A stretch of DNA of 64,000 nt from an uncultured Clostridium sp. (GCA_946553025.1 CAMNRM010000002.1:1-64000); one strand, 5' to 3'; positions 42,900 through 50,512 are shown, counted from the stretch's first letter. Notes: generated by a model from the letters alone, not told the origin. Made by a program: numbers and translations.

Positions 42900-43045
42900 A
42901 GTTCCATTTCATGATTCATTTTTACAAAACCGTACTTTTCATATAAAGGACGCCCCATACCCGTCGCTTCCAAAGGAATAGCGGTAATGCCTCTTTCCCT
43001 TATATCATGCATTTTCTATCGTTGCTTTTTATAAATCAATTTCAT
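42900..43045 (-). pseudogene. GNAT1 remnant, middle deleted
   Basis: The ATG at 43045 opens MKLIYKK, the start of GNAT1, then about 300 bp are missing and the last 40 codons follow out of frame. The ATG still overlaps the end of the intact GNAT2 gene. Confidence 0.8.
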
Positions 43046-43511
43046 TGGATTCATCTGTCCTTTGATGGACATACATCCTGCTCATATTTGACTCTCCGTC
43101 ACCCTGCACCATACAGAAAAATTTCCATCCATAGCGCTCATAAAAGGAATCATGATCGGTGAGCAGATACAGAGTGTCGATCCCTCTTTCCTTCATATCT
43201 GCACAGACAAACTGCAGCAGCGCACCGGCAATACCGTTACACCGCTTATCCTCCTCAACAAAAACAGCACAGACATTAGGCGTTAAATCTTTTCGATTAT
43301 GGAAATCATTGGCAATAACACCTAATCCGCCGATAATCCGCTCTCCCTCCACAGCCACATACCATTGCGGAACAGCATTTTCCTTTTTCAGGCACTCTTC
43401 CATGCTTTCCAGATAGGCGGATAAAGGAATATTCCACTTTTCATGAAACCACCGGGCAGCGCATTCTTTTAATTCCGGCTGATCAACCAACCGCAAAATA
43501 CGATAATTCAT
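43029..43511 (-). CDS. GNAT family N-acetyltransferase (GNAT2)
   Basis: 160 aa: acetyl-CoA loop DKRCNGIAGALLQFVCADMK, then LYLLTDHDSFYERYGWKFFC, which is characteristic of GNATs close to aminoglycoside or amino-acid acetyltransferases. GGAAGAG sits before the ATG. A decayed copy at 31850 holds just both ends. Confidence 0.87.
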   Translation of the reverse strand: MNYRILRLVDQPELKECAARWFHEKWNIPLSAYLESMEECLKKENAVPQWYVAVEGERIIGGLGVIANDFHNRKDLTPNVCAVFVEEDKRCNGIAGALLQFVCADMKERGIDTLYLLTDHDSFYERYGWKFFCMVQGDGESNMSRMYVHQRTDESNEIDL

Positions 43512-43590
43512 CTTTACTCTTCCCTTTTATAACTATATTTTACCAACAAAGATTTTTGATATTCCGTCTTATTCTAAGCTAATAAAATCA

Positions 43591-43866
43591 TTATGCGATT
43601 TTTTCTTTTACCGCGTTTAAGGCATACAATGTATCAGGATCAATATCTATGCAAGCAGAATTATCTCGATTTCCAGACACATCCCATGCTAAAGTATCAT
43701 TCATTACTGTACATGTATTCATAAAAACAGTAATTTCTCTTAATTGAACAAATATCTCTTTTTCTAACAAAGGCTTCACATCATAACAAACAATTTTTCC
43801 ATCTTCAAAATATACATATACGGTAAATTCCTCTGTTGGAACTACCTGAACAACTTTGGGTATCAT
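43591..43866 (-). CDS. DUF2442 family protein
   Basis: 91 aa with YFEDGKIVCYDVKPLL and TLAWDVSGNRDNSACIDIDP, typical of DUF2442. Such proteins often pair with DUF4160 as a toxin-antitoxin-like set; here the DUF4160 gene is 6 kb away. It follows the DUF3795 gene by 10 bp with AGGAGGAAAA in the gap. Confidence 0.85.
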   Translation of the reverse strand: MIPKVVQVVPTEEFTVYVYFEDGKIVCYDVKPLLEKEIFVQLREITVFMNTCTVMNDTLAWDVSGNRDNSACIDIDPDTLYALNAVKEKIA

Positions 43867-43876
43867 CGTTTTCCTC

Positions 43877-44170
43877 CTACATCAATGGCGAAATCTTATT
43901 TAAAGGTTTTCCAACCGTATTCCACTTTTTACACTGTTCAATTCGCACGCCATTATCGCTTTGTTCCATATCATAGGCAAAGGTATGCAGCAAAGAACAA
44001 ACAAAATCATCACATTCTCCGCAGTTTTTTAATTTTTTTGATTCACAGCAAGATTTAACGGGGCAGCTATCCGCCCAAAAAGGCTTATCCATATTGACAC
44101 AACCTTTACATCCCATTGTTTCCTGAAAATTGCACTTACTGCATAATAACCCACATCTTGATTCAATCAT
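43877..44170 (-). CDS. DUF3795 family protein
   Basis: 97 aa with CGLLCSKCNFQETMGCKGCV, then CPVKSCCESKKLKNCGECDD. These cysteines suggest one or two zinc or Fe-S sites. Function unknown, widespread in anaerobes. GGAGGAAAA is before the ATG. Remnant copy at 33049. Confidence 0.88.
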   Translation of the reverse strand: MIESRCGLLCSKCNFQETMGCKGCVNMDKPFWADSCPVKSCCESKKLKNCGECDDFVCSLLHTFAYDMEQSDNGVRIEQCKKWNTVGKPLNKISPLM

Positions 44171-44184
44171 AGTATTTTCCTCCG

Positions 44185-44304
44185 TACTGTTTTTCTATTA
44201 TTTTTACTACAGGATCTCCTTTTTTCCTTGCAAATAAAATTTAGTCATTGATTACATAACTTCGGTTATCGTAGCTGCATGGAATGTTTGCTCTTATAAA
44301 ATAA
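44185..44304. other. spacer shared with 33.1 and 33.4 kb
   Basis: TTTAGTCATTGATTACATAA and the following ACTTCGGTT recur with changes near 33410-33440, and the TTCTATTATTTTTACTACAGG part recurs near 33120. No gene recognised. Confidence 0.45.
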
Positions 44305-44697
44305 CTATATCCACCACTGGGGAGTAAGTTCACCAAGCGTAATAACCTTTTCTGCTTCAAAATCAAGAAGGATTTCAATCTCCTGATAGTTATGGGGCAT
44401 GAGTTGAACCATCAGTTCCCTGCACGCACCACATGGAGCACCTGTTTTTCCGTCAGGCATAATGGCAAGAACCTTTTTTATTTCCTGTTCTCCATTCGTT
44501 ATCATATTGAAGATAGCATTTCTTTCAGCACATATTCCTAATGTGGAACAGGTGTCTATACACACTCCTGTATATATTTTTCCTGATGATGACAATACAG
44601 CAGCCGCAACGCCACCGGCCTCTACATAATCAGATATTTTCCTGTTTTTTTGAACTTTTTTTGCCGCTTGAAACATCTCATTCCATATTGTATTCAT
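44305..44697 (-). CDS. cytidine deaminase family protein
   Basis: 130 aa zinc deaminase: CAERNA (zinc Cys and catalytic Glu) and APCGACRELM (two zinc Cys). Small homotetrameric type acting on cytidine/deoxycytidine or a nucleoside analogue; relatives include blasticidin-S deaminases. The C-terminal LTPQWWI replaces the usual LLP-type end. It starts 3 bp after the DUF4375 copy B stop and shares its GGAG. Confidence 0.87.
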   Translation of the reverse strand: MNTIWNEMFQAAKKVQKNRKISDYVEAGGVAAAVLSSSGKIYTGVCIDTCSTLGICAERNAIFNMITNGEQEIKKVLAIMPDGKTGAPCGACRELMVQLMPHNYQEIEILLDFEAEKVITLGELTPQWWI

Positions 44698-45235
44698 ATT
44701 TTACTTCTCCATCATTGCATCTATTATCAATTCCTTATTATCATTTAGCAACTTCCGTTCCCACCCATACAGCCATATTTCATGATTGGTTATCCATTGA
44801 TCTATTTTTTCCGATTCCTCTATCCAAATATCAGGATAATTAAAATTTCCGGCATAGTTAGGATTTTGATAGTCATGTATTCCATAACGAAAAATAGAAA
44901 CCAATTCATCATCGTCTTTTTCTTCCAAAAATCGAATCGTTAATTGAATATCTTCAGGAGGTGTTGCTTCATAAAACGTCCATACCCCACTTCTTTGGGA
45001 CATCGCAAACCAATTAATTATAGTAAAAAAAGCAATTACACACAGCGGTCTTTTCTCCGGCGGAATATGATAATACAATTCTTTACAAAATTCCGGTTCC
45101 AGAAGATACAAATCCTGATCATCAATTTCTTCCAGCTGCTGATAAAGTTTTTCAATCCTATTTTCCATATCAACCACGCTCCTGTTTATAAATTTAACCT
45201 AATGCTTACTTATCTGGTGTAAAAATTCTTTTCAA
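44637..45235. repeat. 599-bp duplication, copy B
   Basis: See copy A at 38458-39056. In this copy both genes are intact. Confidence 0.9.
44701..45168 (-). CDS. DUF4375/DMP19-like protein, copy B
   Basis: 155 aa, near-identical to copy A at 38522-38989, with changes mostly in the last 50 residues (for example YGIHDYQNPNYAG instead of YGVHDYQNPKYAG). Retention of the frame in both copies suggests that both are or were used. Linked to cytidine deaminase. Confidence 0.65.
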   Translation of the reverse strand: MENRIEKLYQQLEEIDDQDLYLLEPEFCKELYYHIPPEKRPLCVIAFFTIINWFAMSQRSGVWTFYEATPPEDIQLTIRFLEEKDDDELVSIFRYGIHDYQNPNYAGNFNYPDIWIEESEKIDQWITNHEIWLYGWERKLLNDNKELIIDAMMEK

Positions 45236-45262
45236 CTTTCTCCAACCAGCAACTTGGAGCCT

Positions 45263-45367
45263 TTATAAGGTGTACCAATCAAAACCGGTCTGTTTTTCAT
45301 CAATCATATCTGGGAACTCAACAATCTTACGATTTTCATTTTGAAAGTAAGATTTAATTTTGCTCAT
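45263..45367 (-). CDS. small protein or 5' gene fragment (34 aa)
   Basis: ATG at 45367 with AAGGAGAATAGATAAA before it; reads MSKIKSYFQNENRKIVEFPD then MIDEKQTGFDWYTL and stops at 45263. It lies 23 bp after the 101-aa gene. Not recognised. It ends near the 599-bp duplication edge, so it may be the head of a lost gene. Confidence 0.5.
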   Translation of the reverse strand: MSKIKSYFQNENRKIVEFPDMIDEKQTGFDWYTL

Positions 45368-45368
45368 T

Positions 45369-45660
45369 TTATCTATTCTCCTTCATTCGCTTACAGCCCT
45401 TGTTCCAATGCTTCTAAACAATCGTAATAACCTGAAAAATGATAAGTTCCTTTCCTTTTAGATAAAACTGCCCACATTAAACTATTTGTTTCATCATCAA
45501 TAATTTCAGCAATATATGTACCCCCATACTTGAACATTCGACGCGGTATTTCATCATCCAAAAAATCCGTTTTTGAAAGATTTATTTCCGAGAGAATTTC
45601 ACAATGATGTTCCTTAAGAAAGATTAATTCTTTCTTTGTATAAGTTATATTTAATTTAAT
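45369..45660. repeat. 292-bp duplication, copy B
   Basis: Nearly identical to 41811-42102; here the gene has a start. Confidence 0.88.
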
Positions 45661-45696
45661 CTTCATCTTTCTTTTAATTCTATATTTATTATTCAT
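45391..45696 (-). CDS. hypothetical protein (101 aa), copy B
   Basis: Not recognised. KIKLNITYTKKELIFLKEHH at the start, RRMFKYGGTYIAEIIDDE in the middle and LMWAVLSKRKGTYHFSGYYD near the end: an alpha-beta protein of immunity-like size. Start uncertain: ATG at 45696 or 45666 (after AAAAGAAAG). Copy A lacks both. Confidence 0.6.
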   Translation of the reverse strand: MNNKYRIKRKMKIKLNITYTKKELIFLKEHHCEILSEINLSKTDFLDDEIPRRMFKYGGTYIAEIIDDETNSLMWAVLSKRKGTYHFSGYYDCLEALEQGL

Positions 45697-45713
45697 TTTT
45701 AATAATGGCTTTT

Positions 45714-45758
45714 TCAGACACTATCAAAAGTACCAATAGAACCAATGGTGATTTCCAT
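45714..45758 (-). pseudogene. 5' end of a lost gene
   Basis: A strong AGGAGGAAAGC before the ATG at 45758 leads to MEITIGSIGTFDSV and a stop. The good ribosome site with only 14 codons suggests that the rest was deleted. Confidence 0.45.
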
Positions 45759-45839
45759 GCTTTCCTCCTGTTGCTCATTCTATCCCTTGCTATACTGTTT
45801 TGTGATTTATAAAATAGATTGATATACAAATTGGAACTG

Positions 45840-46349
45840 TCAGCACTGAACCACATAACGATAATGCAGCATATCCACACCCCTGTAATGCTTTATCCAT
45901 GAATCTGTCATTGTCATTCCGTTCCTTATGGCTACATTTTGAGATGCTCTATTGGATTCTCTGATAATAGAGCAAACTTCCTCTGCTTTTAATACTTCAA
46001 ATGCATACTTTTTACATGCCTTTGCTGCTTCGATGGCATATCCTTTATGCCAATATAATCTCTCGAAAAGATAGCCTATTTCAAGTACTTCTTCATCTTT
46101 CCAGGGCTGCATGGTAAGTCCGCATTGCCCGATCATTTCATCCGTTTCTTTTAAAATGACTGCCCATAAACCAAAACCACATTTTTGATAACGGGAAATT
46201 TGTCGTTCAAGCCATTCCTGAACTTCATCATCACTGAACGCTCCCTCATATGCATACATTGTATCTTTATCTTGTAAGATTTTACACAAAGACGCAAAAT
46301 CAAATGGGTTCATCTCACGCAGATATAATCTCTCTGTTTCAAGTATCAT
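45840..46349 (-). CDS. GNAT family N-acetyltransferase (RimJ/RimL-like, GNAT4)
   Basis: 169 aa: LETERLYLREMNPFDFASLC, LEIGYLFERLYWHKGYAIEA as the acetyl-CoA region, and SNRASQNVAIRNGMTMTDSW. Same group as GNAT3 but only distantly alike. TATGGAGGAAAT is before the ATG at 46349. Confidence 0.87.
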   Translation of the reverse strand: MILETERLYLREMNPFDFASLCKILQDKDTMYAYEGAFSDDEVQEWLERQISRYQKCGFGLWAVILKETDEMIGQCGLTMQPWKDEEVLEIGYLFERLYWHKGYAIEAAKACKKYAFEVLKAEEVCSIIRESNRASQNVAIRNGMTMTDSWIKHYRGVDMLHYRYVVQC

Positions 46350-46376
46350 ATTTCCTCCATACATTCCGCTTTGTTG

Positions 46377-46889
46377 CTATAAATCAATATTAATTTCATA
46401 TGCATCATCTATAAGCACATAGTTTACATTGTATTTTTGAGCAAGTTCTAAAAATTGTCTATTATCTTTCAAAACATTTTCCAGCGTACAACATCCATCA
46501 TCTAAACGACTTTCTATGATATTTGCATAGCTTTTTATATTGGAAAAATGATTTTTTATATAAGCTTCACTCATTATAAGGCAAAAGTATTTCATATGCC
46601 TGAGATATTCCTTTGTAAAATCCTTTGACCAATCAAAAGGAATGTAACATCCTTCAACAATAAGATTTTGCTTGTTCTCAATCGCTGTTTTAATTATTTC
46701 ACGAATAACTGGCCACAAATAATTCGTAAGTTCACAATCATCCTCCGGTGTAAGTTTCGTATAACCGCTGCGAATTAATCCCATCTTCAAGTGATCTATA
46801 GATAAATAGGGATAATTATATTTTTCCAGTAATTTTTGTGCAAGTACAGTCTTACCTGTATGCGATGCACCTGTGATTAATAAAACCAT
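46377..46889 (-). CDS. P-loop kinase (AAA/zeta-toxin-like small kinase)
   Basis: 170 aa with Walker A GASHTGKT (residues 7-14), a YLSIDHLKMGLIRSGYTK substrate segment and NLIVEGCYIPFDW in place of Walker B. Looks like a small-molecule kinase of the 2-phosphoglycerate kinase/zeta-toxin-like group. AGGAGGAAAA precedes the ATG. Two broken copies lie at 30848 and 42828. Confidence 0.82.
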   Translation of the reverse strand: MVLLITGASHTGKTVLAQKLLEKYNYPYLSIDHLKMGLIRSGYTKLTPEDDCELTNYLWPVIREIIKTAIENKQNLIVEGCYIPFDWSKDFTKEYLRHMKYFCLIMSEAYIKNHFSNIKSYANIIESRLDDGCCTLENVLKDNRQFLELAQKYNVNYVLIDDAYEINIDL

Positions 46890-46977
46890 TTTTCCTCCTA
46901 AATTGGAATTTACTTAGTTCTTTTGGCAAACTTATATTCTTTCATTCGATAAACATCTCCATATCATTTAGTTTAAC

Positions 46978-47097
46978 CTATACATAGGTATCTTTCCAAA
47001 TAAGTTTTTCCGTTTCATCTTTCCAGAAATACACATTTTTTCTAAATCTTCTTAAAATTAGCCTTTCTGTTTCTGCTATAAATAGTTTGTTTTCCAT
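46978..47097 (-). pseudogene. GNAT3 remnant with in-frame internal deletion
   Basis: 39-aa frame: the first 17 residues of GNAT3 (MENKLFIAETERLILRR) join in frame to RKNVYFWKDETEKLIWKDTY and then a stop, where the original has YVYVKLN. About 390 bp are missing from the middle, while upstream and downstream flanks still match 39.66 and 40.2 kb. Confidence 0.82.
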
Positions 47098-47116
47098 GTC
47101 ACACGCTTCCTAAACG

Positions 47117-47212
47117 AATAATCTTTACTTGTTTCTTTTTTGAAAACTTACCAATAACTTTGTTTACCCTAACAGTCAATAGAATACTCCATAATCCACA
47201 GCATCTATTCCA
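47117..47212 (-). pseudogene. small hydrophobic protein repeat, remnant
   Basis: Nearly identical to 40237-40330. The minus strand reads CCGLWSILLTVRVNKVIGKF then SKKKQVK, related to the broken small gene at 49746. It seems to be the C-terminal half of a 33-35-aa membrane peptide. An open frame 47099-47287 passes through it, but its upstream part is antisense-like filler from the next gene. Confidence 0.5.
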
Positions 47213-47717
47213 AATCATCATCATTACACGCAATACAGCCAAAAATAGAATGATAAATTCCATGCTTTTCACATTTAGGATATCCATTTTTTATCGGCTC
47301 ATTAAGTTCAACATCTTCTAACCATTCTCTCGTTGCTTCCTCATCAATATCTTCTATTTGAATTGCCTGAAACATTTCATACAAACAATCTATCCGATTA
47401 AAAATCATTTCTTCATTAGGTTCATAGGAAAGAGTTTCCCAACCTATTCTTTTTTTTACACCATCAAGCACACGCAGCATAAATTGTTTTTGTCTTTCAA
47501 AATATTCCTTTTCCCACAGCATTTCCGTAATTTCAAATCCAACCGTTCCCCTTCCAACGATATTTTGATCTTTCATCATCAACCAGACCATCATATTTTT
47601 CTCATCGTCTGTCCTCGCCAATCGAGAACCGCTCAGTCCGATTACGGTCAACAGCACATCGGTACATCCATTACTGCACTGACATGTTTTTTCACGAAAA
47701 TTTATCAAATTACTCAT
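47205..47717 (-). CDS. hypothetical protein (170 aa) with Cys motifs
   Basis: Not recognised. N-terminal FREKTCQCSNGCTDVLLTVI and C-terminal CEKHGIYHSIFGCIACNDDD could bind zinc; the middle is helical with WEKEYFERQKQFMLRVLDGV. GAAGGGGAAGAT precedes the ATG. It could be an immunity protein, but this is only by setting. Confidence 0.6.
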   Translation of the reverse strand: MSNLINFREKTCQCSNGCTDVLLTVIGLSGSRLARTDDEKNMMVWLMMKDQNIVGRGTVGFEITEMLWEKEYFERQKQFMLRVLDGVKKRIGWETLSYEPNEEMIFNRIDCLYEMFQAIQIEDIDEEATREWLEDVELNEPIKNGYPKCEKHGIYHSIFGCIACNDDDLE

Positions 47718-47728
47718 ATCTTCCCCTT

Positions 47729-48250
47729 CTATTGGATGTTTTCATTATCACCGTTTAATTTTAAGATTTCTTTTGCTGCTTCCTCAGGAGCACGAGTTTT
47801 AAGATAGTCGATAATTTTCTTCCTATCATTTTCAGAATCACTCCACCAATAATACGGAGATGAACACATACGTTTTAACACTGCGGGCTTATAAACTTTC
47901 TTCATTCGATAATTTTCAATATATGCAGAGCGCATAATAACTTCAATATATTTATTTCCATATCGAGGCAAACCAATTACAACAATGTTTTCATATCCAT
48001 CTCCCCATTGAACCGGTGCAAGATATACTTTCGTTCCGCGAGAAAAATGTTTTGTCCCATATTTTATTTCTCGTTTCAAACCATACTCATGTTCCTGCAC
48101 AATATTTCCAACAAGACACCAACACCAATGATGACCATATTCCGTATATTTTTCATAGGATTCTGCAACTGCTGTTTTGTATTTTTCATAAAAATCTTCC
48201 AAAGAATAATAATCTTCTGCTTTCTTTGATATTTCCATAATTTCAATCAT
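47729..48250 (-). CDS. hypothetical protein (173 aa)
   Basis: Contains CWCLVGNIVQEHEYGLKREI, YGTKHFSRGTKVYLAPVQWG and ENIVVIGLPRYGNKYIEVIM: a beta-rich protein whose GTK.F..GTKVY pattern I have seen in an uncharacterised accessory family. No catalytic motif clear. ATG at 48250 follows AGGTGAGTACT. It lies 11 bp before the 170-aa gene, so the two are probably co-transcribed. Confidence 0.6.
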   Translation of the reverse strand: MIEIMEISKKAEDYYSLEDFYEKYKTAVAESYEKYTEYGHHWCWCLVGNIVQEHEYGLKREIKYGTKHFSRGTKVYLAPVQWGDGYENIVVIGLPRYGNKYIEVIMRSAYIENYRMKKVYKPAVLKRMCSSPYYWWSDSENDRKKIIDYLKTRAPEEAAKEILKLNGDNENIQ

Positions 48251-48337
48251 AGTACTCACCTAATTTCAATGATAATCCAGAAGAAAAATCATTAACTCAT
48301 ACTCATTAGCCATACCATCAATATCATCTTCATATAA

Positions 48338-48472
48338 TCAAAATTCAGTGACTGCCCCGACATCTGCACATAATCTCATCACTTCAAAACATTCATCTTT
48401 ATAGGGGTCTTCTCTTTTTGTAATAAAATTTATAATTACATTTATATCAATCAATGAAATTATATTTTTCAT
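48338..48472 (-). pseudogene. PIN-domain toxin, 5' fragment only
   Basis: ATG at 48472 overlaps the antitoxin end by 26 bp and reads IISLIDINVIINFITKREDP then YKDECFEVMRLCADVGA, a PIN/VapC start with the first acidic residue in LIDINVIINF. It stops at 48338 after 44 codons and the other acidic residues are gone, so the toxin is dead. Confidence 0.68.
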
Positions 48473-48707
48473 TTATCGCTTCCTCCATCACTTTTTTATA
48501 ATCAAAATCCTTCGGATATGTCGATTGTTCTCTCATCTTTAACATATTTTGAAATGCTTTCTTTTTACGTATCAAAGATTTATCTGTATCTGTTTCAAAT
48601 AAGATACCTTGTTGCCTGGCAATCTCATTTGCCATAACAAGAATTAATCTTATCCCATCCTCTGGCAATTTCATTATTTTTTCATATACTTCTTGTTGTA
48701 TTGTCAT
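48447..48707 (-). CDS. antitoxin of a PIN-type toxin-antitoxin pair
   Basis: 86 aa: helical TIQQEVYEKIMKLPEDGIRL at the start and a C-terminal toxin-wrapping segment KDFDYKKVMEEAINEKYNFI, a pattern of Firmicutes antitoxins next to PIN toxins. Start at 48707 is after AAAGGGATGGTAAAGG. It overlaps the PIN fragment, as is normal for such pairs. It now stands without an active toxin. Confidence 0.65.
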   Translation of the reverse strand: MTIQQEVYEKIMKLPEDGIRLILVMANEIARQQGILFETDTDKSLIRKKKAFQNMLKMREQSTYPKDFDYKKVMEEAINEKYNFID

Positions 48708-48895
48708 ATCCTTTACCATCCCTTTCACTTTTTTATAATCCTTTAATTCATAAACTAATATAAAATATCTCCATATTCTTTCAAATTGTCCATTAGTTCT
48801 TTTGTTTTTCAGACACACGCAGCTTCAAAATATCCCATATATTTTTTCCGTTTACTTTCTCCAGTCGAAGCATATTGATATCCTCATATATTCTT

Positions 48896-49711
48896 TTATA
48901 AGTCATTGGCAATTACACCATATGCACAACCAACCATTCCTCCATTAAGAAGCAGTTCCTTGACCTTTTTTTGCAAACTTGTTTCTGCTGGCAGACTTTC
49001 ATTATCCGTATTCGATGGAACCTGAAACAACCATTCAATGCATTCTCTGCCCTCTTTCTCTTCCCGGATAATTCTAAAACGTTTTTGAAAAGATAATATA
49101 TTTGATTTTTCCGGCAGCAACGGTTTTAACACAGGAGATAATAACCATGAATTGCAAGTATACTTTTTATATAAATAACTGCTGTAATATGTGTGAAAAA
49201 ACATGTCCGCCTGCTTTAATGAACTGTCAACAGCCTCTTTGGATAAATTTGCATCTGACGGCACATGAATTCCTATAACCTTCTCTCCTTCGTACTCTTT
49301 AAATTCATATTCCAATTCACCAATGCGAAATATTTTCATACTAATCTGACGGTAAGTCCACCATCCTCGATCAAAAAACATTCTTCCGTTTTTTCTTCTG
49401 CATTCTTCAATAAATCTGGTAAAACATTTCATAGATTCTTGATAAATAATTAGAGGAATATGTTTTTCCTGATATCGGTCGAACACCCGCCGGGCACATT
49501 CTAATTGGCAATACAGCATTTTAAGGTGATCTTCATCGTCAGCCAATACTTTCTTTAATTCCTGGTAGGATTTCGCTGCAGTTTTTTCGTCCATCAGTTT
49601 TTCCAAATATTCCTCCAATTCACTTAGATGAATCTCCCCACGAATAATTCTTAATTTTTGAATCATTTCAGTCTGTAAATCGATTAAATGATATAATTCA
49701 TCTAATTTCAT
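48896..49711 (-). CDS. acyltransferase domain protein (GNAT_C-type)
   Basis: 271 aa. The second half has KVIGIHVPSDANLSKEAVDS, the double-Tyr YSSYLYKKYTCNSWLLSPVL and SNILSFQKRFRI, which match the NAT_N/GNAT_C acyltransferase family of unknown acceptor. GTGGAGGTGGAG lies before the ATG at 49711. The gap 48708-48895 before the antitoxin gene shows no gene. Confidence 0.7.
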   Translation of the reverse strand: MKLDELYHLIDLQTEMIQKLRIIRGEIHLSELEEYLEKLMDEKTAAKSYQELKKVLADDEDHLKMLYCQLECARRVFDRYQEKHIPLIIYQESMKCFTRFIEECRRKNGRMFFDRGWWTYRQISMKIFRIGELEYEFKEYEGEKVIGIHVPSDANLSKEAVDSSLKQADMFFHTYYSSYLYKKYTCNSWLLSPVLKPLLPEKSNILSFQKRFRIIREEKEGRECIEWLFQVPSNTDNESLPAETSLQKKVKELLLNGGMVGCAYGVIANDL

Positions 49712-49745
49712 CTCCACCTCCACCGGTTATCCGACAAATTAGAAT

Positions 49746-49847
49746 TTACTTATTTCTTTTGGCAAACTTATCAATAACATTGTCTACCCAAAAAGTGATA
49801 AAGAAATCAGCAATCTCTGCAAATAGATTAACAATAAAATCAACCAT
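49746..49847 (-). pseudogene. small hydrophobic protein gene, frameshifted
   Basis: An ATG near 49848 after GGAG opens MVDFIVNLFAEIADFF and then goes out of frame at a run of T; the neighbouring frame continues TFWVDNVIDKFAKRNK to a stop near 49746. Together they give a 33-aa one-helix peptide like the repeats at 40237 and 47117. One-base insertion inferred. Confidence 0.5.
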
Positions 49848-49871
49848 ATAAGGTTTCTCCAAATTTTTATT

Positions 49872-50480
49872 TTATAGCCTGTAGGTTTCCTTTTCTACAA
49901 CATAATAAATATCTTTCCCTGTTTTCTCTTCAAAATATCTTTTTAGTCTTATATTTGCATCCCATTTTTCCTGCGGATAATAACCATATCTTCTTTTTAC
50001 ATCACCCATACGCTCTTCTATATCTAATACACATTCACTGCCTGCCAAAGAATCACACAACTGAATCAACCTGTCATAGTCATCCATAACAACTTTAGCC
50101 AAAGCATGATTAATCAATTCCAATTCTTCATCAGAGGTATCAAATTTTCCAATATAATCTTTCGCCGATTGATTGTGAAATGAGTGCGTAAGGCAAACCT
50201 TTGCGACTTCATCATATCCCAATGCTTTCATATAAGTATAGCCATCGGATACATGCCCTAAATGCCTGACCCCAAACTTTCTTCCAATGTCATGAAGCAA
50301 TCCCAGTACATAGGCTTTTTCCGCATATAACCCATCGCATAATCCAGCTATTTTTTCCGCACAATGCGCGGTAATCCGACTATGATTTCCCCAGGGCCCC
50401 GGATTATCTTTTTCGGCCTCTCTTAATAATCTTTCAGCTTCTATTCTTGTAGGTATCATTTCTTCTATCATCATCTCCAT
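49872..50480 (-). CDS. HD domain-containing protein
   Basis: 202 aa HD-type phosphohydrolase with His33 in WGNHSRITAHC, His63-Asp64 in LGLLHDIGRKFG, and the later CLTHSFHNQSAKDY. Probably a metal-dependent nucleotide phosphohydrolase. Several ATGs near the start make the N-terminus uncertain. First gene (5') of the minus-strand island, with a promoter at 50513-50541. Confidence 0.85.
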   Translation of the reverse strand: MEMMIEEMIPTRIEAERLLREAEKDNPGPWGNHSRITAHCAEKIAGLCDGLYAEKAYVLGLLHDIGRKFGVRHLGHVSDGYTYMKALGYDEVAKVCLTHSFHNQSAKDYIGKFDTSDEELELINHALAKVVMDDYDRLIQLCDSLAGSECVLDIEERMGDVKRRYGYYPQEKWDANIRLKRYFEEKTGKDIYYVVEKETYRL

Positions 50481-50512
50481 CTATTAGATTTAAAACTTCC
50501 CCATCTCCTATG

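Noticed and set aside
45689-45880. 63-aa minus-strand frame
   Set aside because: It runs through a GNAT gene end and a scar; it has no ribosome site and no recognisable sequence. Only the 14-codon head at 45714-45758 looks like a gene remnant.
47099-47287. 62-aa minus-strand frame
   Set aside because: Its first half is out-of-frame sequence of the 170-aa gene; only the repeat-derived end is coherent, so it is listed as a remnant.
30840-50500. Chromosomal integron with cassettes
   Set aside because: Gene content and orientation fit, but I found no integrase and no series of attC-like hairpins between genes. Kept only as an analogy.
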